A stretch of 64,000 nt of DNA, from positions 1 to 64,000 of the forward strand of contig DF237012.1 in NCBI GenBank assembly GCA_000708835.1, written 5' to 3'. Source of the stretch: Klebsormidium nitens (Eukaryota > Streptophyta > Klebsormidiophyceae > Klebsormidiales > Klebsormidiaceae). The notes beneath the pieces are model-generated. The model was not told where the DNA came from. It made no database searches and saw only the letters and a list, made by a program, of their open reading frames with translations. Positions 47,091-57,662 of this stretch are shown here, piece after piece (position 1 is the stretch's first letter; each line of letters starts with the position of its first letter). Both the position numbers and the translations under genes were made by a program.

Positions 47091-50000
47091 TCATTCTTCA
47101 TCCTCCATCAGTGCGTCCAGATCCGCTTTGTTCCGGTCGAACAAGTTCCAGATCTCAGATATCCGCTCGCGGTTCCGCTGGATCTCCCACTTCCGGTTGC
47201 TCGCGCTCAGCTCCTGGTACGCGCGCAGCGCCTGCTGCAGCCGCGCGTCCTCCAGCTGGTCGATCTTGGTCGTGTGCGCGTCGTGCGACGCTTGGATGGA
47301 GTTCATCAGCGCGTCCTTGTCTTGCAAAATCTGAGCCGAAAACGAAGCGACGTCAGCTTAACGTCGATGAAATATTTTGAAGTAAAGAGTTGGAACGTGA
47401 GATAATTGAGGGCTGGTCGATCTTGGTCCTGAATGCGGCGTGTGAGGCTTGGACGAAATCATCGGCGGCGCCCTTGTCTTGCAAGATGTCACCCACCGCC
47501 GTCAGCAATTCGTCAGCAAAGTTGAACGCTGAGAGAGCGACGTTGGTTGCGGCCAGGTTGCGGCTGGTCGATCCTGGTCGTGTGCGCGTCGTAAGAGGCT
47601 TGGGTAGAGTCTATCAGTGCGTCCTTGCCTTGCAGAATCTGAGCGGAAAATGTACCAACATCCGCTAGACGTCAGCAAAGTGGTTGAAGCACAAAAGTTG
47701 CTACGTGAAGAGGAAAAGGTTGCTATAGGCTGGTCAAATCTGGTCGGGTGCGCGTTGTAAGAGGCTTGGAGAGAATTCATCAGTGCGTGCATGTAGTTGA
47801 AGCAAATGCACGGCCTCACCTGTTGGAGCTCCTCTTCCGAGTCTTCGAAGGCGCCCCCGGCGAACTTTTCAAGCAGGTGCGCCGCCTGTGTCCCCACGGC
47901 CTCAAAGAACGTGTTCTCCAGCGTGCGGATCGCACCGAAGAACGCCGTGTACTGCAGCTTGTTGGCGTCCATGATTTCGACGTACGCCTTGTCGAACTCG
48001 GTCCACAGGTCCTGCATTGGTAAGAATTTGACGTTTCTGAATTGAGATTCCCGCACGAGTTTCGAGAAGATGGCTTGGAAGCTATTGGTGCACATTGCCA
48101 AACGGAGTCGGCAATCCTGCAATTGGACCTTGTCCATCTGGAAATCACGAATACCAGTCTTGCAGTGCGTACACATCAGTCTACTGATTGAGATTCTGAT
48201 TGCCCGCTCGCATGCTGGTGGTTAGAGGTAGCGCTACTGTGTATCTGATGAGCAGATATGGTGGCTCTCGAGACCGTAAAGCCCAAAAGAAGCAGACTAT
48301 AACGTGCAAAACTCAAGCTTGCTAAAGCTCTTTGACCATTTGTAAAAGGAGACTGTTCTGGGGTTGACTCTTCGAGCATCTACAGGGATTCTGAATCTTT
48401 CGAGATGACCACCGCAATCTCGTAAAGCACAGTTCTGAAAGAAGGGGTTAGTCGTCGCGCTGAGCCGCACCTCCAGAATGTCCACTGTCTGCATCTCCAG
48501 CTCTAGCAGCCTCTCTCTCAGCCGGTCGTTCTCCTCCCGAGGGCCGCGGAGCGCCTCCTCGGAAGTCGCTGGGTCCAGCTTGGCGGCCTGGAAGGCCTGC
48601 AGAAGAAAAGAAAGACGTCAGAAGAAAGAATGAGAGACCTTTTACCTTTAATCAAAATGACGAAATGCAGTCCTCCTCGAGACCGGCCCGAAACCACCTT
48701 AGGGGACGAGTTAGAATGGCCCCAAAGTGGCCATACGGCCTAGCCCTGCCGCATTAGGACTTCAAAGCTGATAAGGAGCTCGACCCAGAACTCTGCCTTC
48801 TTCGGCAAGCTCAAAACTCCTCGAATCTTAGCGGTCGCCTCAGAAACATGAAACAAATCGTGGCCCATTATATTCGGAAAGACATGTCATTTAGGTGGCC
48901 CGAAAGGGCTGGGTATGTCTGCGGATTCGAAAGTCTTGCCTTCTTTCGAGCGCTCTCGAAAGCGCTGACGAGCGCGCGCGCGGCCGCGTTCTTGTCGGCC
49001 GTCGCGCGCGCGACCGCGTCCTGCCAGAGCTGCCGCTCGTCTGCCACCTTCTTGTGCTGCTCCAGGATCGCGGTCCGGAAGTCTTCCGTCAGCGGAACGG
49101 ACTTGTCCCGGAACCTGAGCACAAGCAGATCGATAAGCATTGAAGCACGCTTCTTGCTCTTTTTCCGTCACCAGAATTAGCGACAGCGTCAATACTGAAA
49201 GCTTTCCGCAAAATATTGCTTAAACCTACAATACTTACGGCCAATACACAGGAGGCCTGCCAAGGTTTACAGCGGTTTCAACTGAATCAGAAAAAAAGGG
49301 TACTGGATGCAAAAGGGCAGGAGTAAAAGGAAGGAGCAAAAACAAAACGAAATTCAAAAGAGGAAAGAAGAGGAACGGCAAAGCTAATATCAAATATGAA
49401 AGAAGGGCTGCACGAAAGGCGCACTCACTCTGTCAGGGCGTCAAGCAGAGTTGGCACTTTCTTCAGTTTCGCATGCTCCGGGTCCTCCGCAATCATGTCC
49501 TCAAACAGTGTCCCGATGCCCGTCAGGTTTGCGGCCGCGAGGCGCGCCGCCTCTGCGGCGACCTCGCCCCGCTCCTTCTCCCGCGTCAGGTCGCCCTCCT
49601 CGCGCTCCTCGATCTCGATCAGCTCGTCCTGGTATTGCTCGCGCGCGGCGGTCACCTGAGGTGACGTCACAAGAGGGGTTTCAGAGTCTCGTAACTTGCG
49701 TCAGCACAGGGGATTGGGCATAAGACAGCCGTTGACCGTTCTTCCGGAGCGTTTGCTAGGCAGTGCTGGCGAGGCGGTGTTGAAGGGACCTGAAAGTGGG
49801 CCCGGCCTTTGGAAGCGCACGAAGGTTTGCTTTGAAGCGGGCTTGAGCAGAGGTCGGAGAAAAACATGCCAATCATGTGTTGTCGGTTAAATCATTCTAG
49901 TCGATGATGGCGACTTTGTTCTCCGAGATTTGGATTGCGCAACCTGGAAAGAAGATAAGGGCGGGGACAAGGGAACGCACCGCTGCAGCCTCCACCGTCC

Positions 50001-52771
50001 GATAGTCGAGGTACTTGAGATCTTTGACGTGCGCGATCACGTAGTTTTTGTACTCAGGATCCTGCAAGAATACATATGATACCTCTGTCTCTGTGTTGTT
50101 GCTCTGTGCGAAGCGATCGCAGAAGATTGGCCTTGTGTGCGAGAGATCTGCAGAGACGCACTCGCACAATCAAGAACATGCATCCTTTTGTGCAAGTCCC
50201 GCCGCTTCCCTGCGAGACCAAACCTTGTGTGCAGATAGCCCTGGAAATGCGCGAGACAAGCGTTGACAGTTACCGAAACCCTTCCGGCATCGTACTGAAT
50301 GACGTCTCTCTCACCTTGCCAAACGGGTTACCGTCTAGGTTCAGGAGTCGCAGATTCCGTAACCGCCTCAGGTACAGTAGCTGGAGAGAAACGGAGATAT
50401 TCATGTGGTCAACGGAGAAGCGAATGCAGAGCAGGCGAAGAGAGAGTGTACGAGGCCTCCATTCGCGCGCACGAGCCCGAGTTCAAGCACAGAATCCCCC
50501 TGATTGCCCGCACAAGCAACCGTGGACTCATTTGTTGGCAAAGTTCACTTGTTCAAACAAGGCATACCGTGAGCAGAGAAAGGCCCGGAAAAGAAGCGGG
50601 AAGTCTATCCACTGGTTGAAACCCCTCGTTGGAGGCAGGTGACCTGTAATTTTAGGACTGTTTGGGCGGCGCGACCGAGTTCTAGTGGAGACATGCCCGA
50701 TTAAGATTCCGACCTTCGTCAAGGTCTGCGAAGAAGCAACCTCTGTTTCTTATCGGTTTGGGTGCTCTGGGCGCTACAGTGAGACGACTGTCGACTATTC
50801 ACCGGATATAGAATGCAAAGGTCTAGTGCTTCAGTTCTTCTTTAAGTTGGAATACGGCAAAGCAAGCTTTACCTAAGAGTTCGGAGAAAATGAAACCACC
50901 GCCGCCGAAGCTCACGCTGTCAAGGTTCTTCAGATTGTTGTTTCCCAGGGATAGGACGTTCAGGTTGGAGAGACTGTCCAGCCCTTCAATCTTGTCAATC
51001 TTGTTGTTGAACAGCGACAGGTCTGTCAACTTCGTCAGCGACTCCAGGCCTTCTATTTTGGTAAGGTTGTTGAATGACAGGTCTGCAAAGAGAAAAGTCG
51101 AAAAACTTTGCAGAGCAAAGACCTTGGATTTCATCTCCTCAGGTTGGCCATCTGCTTAACGTAGTCTGCTCACTTCCTGCTCCGTGATTGACCCTTTCTC
51201 CGAGGGCCGTACAGGCGCACGGGCAAGAAGAGCTAATGCTAATGCGAATGAGCATGAGCTTGCTTTTCAATCCCGACCTTCCTTTGTGTACGAAATTTTG
51301 TCACATTACAAGTCAACGGAGGCGTTCGCAAGATTTGGAAACTTGCACTGTATGTTAAGGTGCCTCAACATCACTTGGGACCTTGCTTTCACATTCCCGC
51401 CTCCCAAAGCCTCCCATGGCCTAGCCTGCACCTGCCAGAACGGGGCTGATGTTATGTCGGAAACCGATGAATCTGAGCGAAAGTAGCATTTTAGAGATGT
51501 ACGTGCAGGAAACACAAAGGCGTCATCCCATCCGTCTCAGCTCTCAAAGATTTCACTCGACCCTAGGTTGTAGGGTAGCAGAAACGAAGTGAGGGTCTGT
51601 CTCGCCAACTCACCGAGCCATGTCAGGTTGGTCAAATGGCTCAAGTTCTCAATCTTGGTTATGGAGTTGTTGTCCAACTGCAGTTTGGTAAGACTGTCCA
51701 GGCCCCGCAGATTATCAATCTTCTTGATACCTGCAGCAATCTCCTGAAACGTCATTGCAATTGCACGGTAATTGCTCAAGCCATCACTTCTTGCCTGGCA
51801 TCTTTCCAACAACCTGCCTCTACTGTCGAACCCCGCAACTGCTGAAGAGATAGACAGAAAAGGCAAACTTCTGACTGCACAGTTGCTTTGTCCCTTCTGC
51901 ATAGCTTTCTGTTTCTGCTTTCAACATCATTGAGTTGGGTCAAACTTAGCAGTTAACGTTGTTTGTCGTATCCAGACCCGTTCCCTAGACATTCAGCCGT
52001 TTTGTTGGCATGACGTGAAGAAACGTGTTCTTGACCGTACTGAGCTTTTCCTTTGCGGCCATGAATCAAGGAGATGAGTCTTACGCTTGAAGCTGGCTAT
52101 AAGAGACTGTGTTTCCCTCAAGGAGATTACAGGCTCAATGGTTTGCCCAGGCTCTCCTTTGTTGAGCACCTGCAGTATACCGCAGCATATTCAAGTCAGC
52201 AATACCATTTCGTCAAGTGTGGCGTAGACTGGGCGGCCAATTAGAATTGTTATAAGAGGGATGGAAATTTGCTGCTTCAATGCGAGCAAAGGTCGCCAGA
52301 CGCGGACTGTCGTAACTTTTTTATTCAAGGAAGACCCATGAAAGCCTCAGCATTTATCAGTCTTGAATCAAGCCAAGTGGTGGTCAAGTCGAGTCACTTT
52401 GTTCTTCAGTTCTTGAAAGTCACACCGACAAGCTTTGGCAAACTAAAAACTATCAGCAATTTGTGCAGATTATGTGCTCAGTCGAAGAAGACTGCAACTA
52501 GCAGCTTAAAGAACGGCGTTACATAATGATCTTGATGGGCCAATATTAAAATATTGAAAGGACAATCCAACAAAAGTCAGAGATCTAGCCCTCAACTTTA
52601 CAATCTTTTGCACTGGTTCAATTTTGAATCTTGCATAGTGACTTCCCTTCATTACCACCAACAGTGTGTAATGATTGCACGTAGTGATTGGGCAGTGATA
52701 AGCCAGCTCACCTTCACACATTCTCTGATAAGCTCCTCGGTGATCACATTTGCTTCGTCACTCCCGTCCAT
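47091..52771 (-). CDS. DRC3: Dynein regulatory complex subunit 3 (LRRC48-like)
   Basis: Eleven exons: 52712-52771, 52085-52169, 51614-51730, 50916-51082, 50315-50380, 49981-50061, 49429-49655, 48940-49114, 48471-48596, 47820-48011, 47091-47330; all in phase, 511 aa (animal and algal homologues are about 520). DRC3 is part of the nexin-dynein regulatory complex that links doublet microtubules and tunes dynein in motile 9+2 flagella. The start [20 protein letters not shown] resembles the family N-terminus. SDS22-type leucine-rich repeats follow (about 50-165), with [35 protein letters not shown] and [13 protein letters not shown]. An LRR-cap ([19 protein letters not shown]) and a long charged coiled coil (about 193-511) complete the protein. 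Intron 8 appears to use a GC donor (AAG|GCAAGA). Its presence implies flagellate cells. Intron 10 holds three decayed copies of the exon 11 start. Confidence 0.93.
47405..47805 (-). repeat. Three tandem relics of the DRC3 exon 11 start
   Basis: The word ctggtcgatc of working exon 11 (47255) recurs at 47413, 47563 and, as ctggtcaaatc, at 47730; periods are 158, 150 and 167 bp. Each unit also repeats the acceptor side (cagaatctgagcggaaaa-like). In translation they resemble the peptide [12 protein letters not shown] with substitutions, and coding potential is lost. They fill intron 10. Confidence 0.9.
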
Positions 52772-54308
52772 CTTGCTATCTCAGTGCCACGTCCACAAAC
52801 AAGATTCCAGTCTCTCTCAGTTGTGTGTTTCAACGAGCCCCTCTAATATGCTACTATGCTAGGGGCTGCAGGAAGTTTTGCCTTCTCTCAGCCAAACCGC
52901 TCATGCCATTATTAGTACGTGTTTACCTTCTCATTCTGTTCTTGGGCGCATGTCTTCGTTATAGCTGGCTGGCAACAGCTCAATGATCCTCAGAGCGGCT
53001 TCAAGCGAAGTTTGTAAAATCTCCCTCCTTGTTTCTTCATCGGAGAGAGTTCATGATTGGATTCTATGCCAAATGAGCTATCCAGTGGCAATCTGCGAAT
53101 TGCAATGACTGAATCTCTGTAAGAGAAAGTTGGTCCGACATGCTCAGCCATATCTGCAAGGTAACTAGGAAGTTGCCACGCCGCAGCTTGCTTTTGACAA
53201 TCTGTGTTGAGATTGCTGAGACTGATTGAAAATTCATGAAAGAAGACAGGAACTTATGAGCTGCAGATGGTTAGGTACCTAGGAACTCCTCACTTGAAAG
53301 CTCTAACTGCTTGTCAAACTTCAACACCAAGCTAACAAAGCGGCCGCCGCCATACGCGCGCACATTCCCAAATTGAATGTTGGCCATCCGATGCTGCACG
53401 TGATCGTATCTACGCCACCTTTCGGTCGCCTGCCAAGAAGTCAATCTGCGGACGGTTAGTACCATTGCTTGCAGTCAGGGCACCGACATTCTGTCAAGTG
53501 GATTTCGAGTCCCTTTAGAGTACTACATATCTAGCTCGGATCTTGATACAAGAGTACCAATTAGTGTAGGTAAGATGTTCTGAGACGACTAGCTAACGTC
53601 GTCTTACCTTGTACAGGTTCAACGCCAGATGTTAAGATCACTTTGCATGGCGGGAACGTGGCGGTGCACTGAGGCTGGATCTGAGGCCTGGGGCGGTATA
53701 ATTTCGCGACGAGTCTTCAACTGGTCCAAGATGAGCCGGGCACACCAAAATTTGGGTTAGCGAAGCTCTACTGTAGCTGTCGACAGCGTTGACCACCTCG
53801 ATTTCCAGGATCCATCCAGATTGAGTTTGTTGGAAGCAAATGCTGCGTTCCCGCGCAGCTTCAATGCCAATGGCATTGCATTGACATTGCCCAGCTTGGA
53901 TGGAGTCAGCTTGCCAAGTAGCTTGCGAACTTACACATTAAGGAGATGCATGGCATTACTAGGGAGCAGTACATGGGGATAAAGAAGGGCGTCCTTAGAG
54001 CCTCATGCAACAAGATTAGCTCACTCAATGAATGGTGCAAAGCGCTGAACCGTTGATGGTGGGGGCGCGCCAATAAGGAAAGGAGACAAGGGATTCCGGG
54101 TGCATCCCGAATGAAATGGACTCAAAAAGAATCAAATAGCATGAACGACAATCTGTATCATGAGGGGGTAGCTCTGTGTTGAACAGCAGGCTGAAGCACA
54201 AAGTCTTGAGAGGCGGGTAGGGCCCAGGAGGCAGGTAGTGACTGCCGCTAAAACACAATGGAAAAGCGCTCCTCTTGCTTTGATTACATCGCATAAGAGC
54301 GGGCAACC
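52772..54308. promoter_or_regulatory. Divergent upstream region of DRC3 and the coiled-coil gene
   Basis: This 1.5-kb interval lies between two divergent start codons. It holds one exon-like minus-strand segment (53294-53445, listed separately). A second candidate lies near 53627-53705, reading QCTATFPPCKVILTSGVEPV before a GTAAGA donor. The two do not join in phase. Confidence 0.4.
53294..53445 (-). other. Orphan exon-like segment
   Basis: A 152-nt segment runs from an acceptor (gtccgcag) to a donor (TCAA|GTGAGG). It is open in one frame, containing RMANIQFGNVRAYGGGRF and SLVLKFDKQLELS. The composition looks coding, but I recognise no family and found no joining exon. It may be part of a lost gene in the DRC3 upstream region. 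Confidence 0.3.
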
Positions 54309-57300
54309 ATGGCACTGCAAACGGGGCCCGATGGCAGCCTGCCAGGTGTCCCTCTCAGCGCCCCGGCCGCCGCCCCACCCTTCCAGCTTCCACGCGCAAC
54401 CGGGCGCAGAACCAGCATGGGAGCCTTTGCTCCCTGGGTGCAAGCAGGCGGGATGACGTCACCCTTGATGACGTTACCAACGTCGTCAGAGCCCGAGCAG
54501 CGCCCTCATTTCCCAAGCGGGGCGCCTAGTTTCGTTGCCGTCCCTGAGCCCCATGCTGTGTCATCCGGGCAGGTTAGAATCGGTGGCGCGGAAAGCGAGT
54601 CAAGTTGGGACAGCCTGATTGCTGCGGTCCTCAACCATGGCCCGGTTCTAAACCTGGGGCAAGGCGGTGAGGAAGTGGCCAATGGGAACCGGTTATCACC
54701 AGTGCGGGAGTTTCCACTGTCCCCGTCACTGTTCAAGCCGGTTAAGGGGGGCATACAAAGTCCAAGTCTCAAACCGGAGGTCCTAAAGATGCTGCTGTCA
54801 AAACCCCAGAACCGCCCTGTCATGCAAAACCAGGAACGCATTCACACGAGCGTTCCACGAGTTGCAGCGGTGGGTGTGAACAGCCCCCTAGAGGGAGCAA
54901 ACCCGCTGCCGAGCCCGCAGGTTCCGGCCAGCCGGAGCGGCAGCAATCCGACCCTTCCAATCAAAAAGCGGGCACAATCTAACGGCAGTGGGACTGCCAC
55001 GTCATTGTCACAGGGACCCCCACTGAAAGTCGTTGCTTCCGAAGGGATCAACAGCCCGTGCCTTCCGGAAACCAAGCCGTTTCGGAGCGGGGACAGTGAG
55101 AGCACTAACCCAAGCCAGGGTTTGCTTAAGTCAGTGTCAGATACGAGCAGCCAAAGCGTCAGTCCTCAGCGCCGGCTTCGGAACGGGTTAGCGATAATCC
55201 CAAACCAGCGGCAGAGTGCACCGCTTGACAAGAACTTTGGGCCGAAGCAGCAGTTCGAGGACCGAAAGCGACCGGACGAAACGGACGTTCTGAAGATGAT
55301 GCTGTCTGCCCGAGAGAAAGAACTAGAGGCGGTGCGCCGGGAGCGCGACGCGGTGCAGCTGATGGCGTGCGCGACCAAGTCGCTGCTGGATCGGAAGGAC
55401 GAGGTGATCGAAGCGCTGAAGGAGCGCGTTGCGGCGCTCGAGGTGCAGGTTCGAAGCCACGTGGCTGGCCACGTGGGGGGCCACGTGGGGGGGCACGTGG
55501 GCCCCACAGAGAGCGAGGAGATAGCGCTGGCGGCGTTGACGGGCCTCCAGGGGGAGGAGAAAGCCCGCGTTGCTAGTTTCCGCAAGCCGCGGACGCCGTC
55601 GGTTACGGTGACTGGGGGAAGGATGCAGCGGATCCGGAGCTTCTCTTCTCCCCTGGGGCGGACAGACTCGAAGTCGAACCTGTGGCACAAGGAAAGCGCG
55701 CAGGGCCGGTTCGACGAGCGGTCGAAAGCTGACGGTCGAACGCCGCATGGCGCAAACGGGCAGGGTTCAAATTCGACGGAGCGGCCGATCGAAGATTCGA
55801 GGGGACAGTCGGACGTGCTCGAAGCCCTGATGGCGCTGCAGGGGGGGCGCCAAGAAGCGTCTGTTTCGGGAGGGGGGTCAGAGTCAAGCGGGGAAGCGCG
55901 TCTGTTGAAACAGTCAGGAGGGGCTCTGCCGGGGGAGAACCTCGGACCTAGGTCGGGAGTCAGAGGGAGCGAACCGGGGGGTGAGGCCCTAAGAAAGAAG
56001 AGGAAGCTGGAGGCCGGGGAAGAGCTGTCTTCCGGCGAGGAGGAACCGGGGGAGGTCATCGCGTCTCCAGTCCTCTTGCGACTACCAGGTCAGAATTCGC
56101 CGACTTGTTGCAGGCCAAAACGCAAGGAATAGTCACTCTGTGCGGAAGGAGGTGGTCTCAAAAGCAGTTTTGTCGCATCGATCACGAGTGTTGTGGTGCG
56201 AAGGGCTGCACGGAGGATGTTCAAATGTTCGAAAGCTAGAGGACTCTATAGGACGAGGCTTGAATGATTCGGCGAGTGCTAGCTGGTTGTTCCGAAGTGC
56301 CCAAGTTCGTTCTACCAGAAGAAGCGCACAAAAAAGCTTTTCTTAGCTTGAACTGACTGCACGACATACCCCGTGAGGTTAATCGCTCCTTAGATCAAAT
56401 GCATGCGACAGGCCCAAGTCAAGCCGATTAAAAGCGTTGTCCCGCTTGCTTATGGAAGCAGCCTGCTTAATGAGAACGACTGGTTGACCGTAGGTTTTGC
56501 AGCATTTTGGAGATGTTCTGTTCGTAATAGAAAAATGGAGTATGGATCCGAGTTCACCGTTAAGCCGTGAAGCATCAAAGCTGACGTCAGCCGTTTTGTC
56601 GTTTACAGTTAGCCCGTTCAGCCGGCACCTCAAGAATGCAAAGACGGCCGCCTCCTCACCGGACCATGCCGACTCCACAGGTTCGTCGCCTTTCTCAAAC
56701 TGACCTGGTATGAAACGACAATCAGACCCACGATTGCCAGCTGTCTGGTTCCCCGCCGGTCGGAGTAGTCCAAGAGGTACTTTTCGTTGAAAAGAACCCG
56801 TTGGGATTAGAGCTGCAACGCACATTTCTTTAAAAAGCGATTGTGCGGAGGCAGTTGGCCGAATCTGTGGAGACCGTGACAGATGGAGTCAGAATCTGCC
56901 TCCTGCTGCGGCTTCTTTGTGTCCGACGACCACTGTGCATATTATGGTGACTCTTTGACCTTGGGTGGAGTCAGCGGACTCGTAACTCGTGCTTCTTACA
57001 AAGGTTGACCGTTGGCTGTTTTGCACCTTCTTTTCTTGGAACTCTTTCTAGAGCACGGAGTACCCAAGTCACCTGGCTTTAGCACAAAGTTTTAAAAAGC
57101 GACTTTTATCAACGAACTCGTCACTCCGTTCCAATGAAAGTCCCGTTTCCAATCCCAAGTACTCGGGCATCGCCCAAAGATGGAGTCGGCATCTTCCAAA
57201 AGCCTCCTTTTCCATTAGTATGCAGAACATTATGTTGCTCGACCGTTGCGCTGTTTGTCAAACAATTTGGGCTGAGTTTCAGAGTGAGCACTGAACCCGC

Positions 57301-57662
57301 TGCATCTTCTCGCAGACTCGGACCGCCCCATCTCCCCGGCCTTCTCCCCCGGGCAGCCCCGGTACGCACCGGGCGTGCACCGGGTCACCATCAGCAGCAA
57401 GCTCATGCCCAGGGTGCGCGCGCGCTACTCCTTCGTGGTCGACGCGCGGGGCCGTCGCAGCACCGAAAAGGATACGTGTCAGATCGTGTGTACGAACCAC
57501 TGTCCGCAAGGACGCAACTCGTTCGCGTCGCTGTCCGCTTTCACGAAGCGGCACGGGGACGGCGTCGGGAAGAGCTGGCGGCGGAAGCTGGTGCTCATCG
57601 ACGGCCAGGATCGCGCCGCGGGCAGCCTGTCTCGCTTCTTGAACGGCCTGGATGACAAGTGA
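54309..57662 (+). CDS. Unrecognised coiled-coil protein with a C-terminal Cys/His basic module
   Basis: Exons 54309-56088 and 57316-57662 join in phase (CCA G|GTCAGA, then cgcag|AC TCG), giving 708 aa; without splicing the frame would stop at 56132 (607 aa). The ATG has a strong context (AACCATGGC). The first 320 residues are Pro/Ser/Gly-rich and probably disordered. A coiled coil spans about 328-382 (REKELEAVRRERDAVQ, ALKERVAALEVQV). A GHVG repeat follows at about 383-397, then basic, Gly/Ser-rich sequence with a KKRKLE nuclear-signal-like stretch. The C-terminal 115 residues contain CQIVCTNHC followed by LSAFTKRHGDGVGKSWRRKL and SLSRFLNGL. This loosely resembles SAND or Tify-binding modules of plant chromatin proteins (F..H.G...W, then a SL..L end). 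The resemblance is only in outline. A nuclear role is inference. Confidence 0.6.
55458..55499 (+). repeat. Four CACGTG palindromes at exact 12-bp spacing inside a coding exon
   Basis: CACGTG occurs at 55458, 55470, 55482 and 55494. The 12-bp tandem unit encodes the GHVG repeat right after the coiled coil. CACGTG is also the G-box, bound by bZIP and bHLH factors. Confidence 0.9.

Noticed and set aside
55166-56059. Long minus-strand ORF opposite the coiled-coil gene
   Set aside because: It is the antisense shadow of a GC-rich coding exon; the plus-strand frame has the good start context and the coiled coil.
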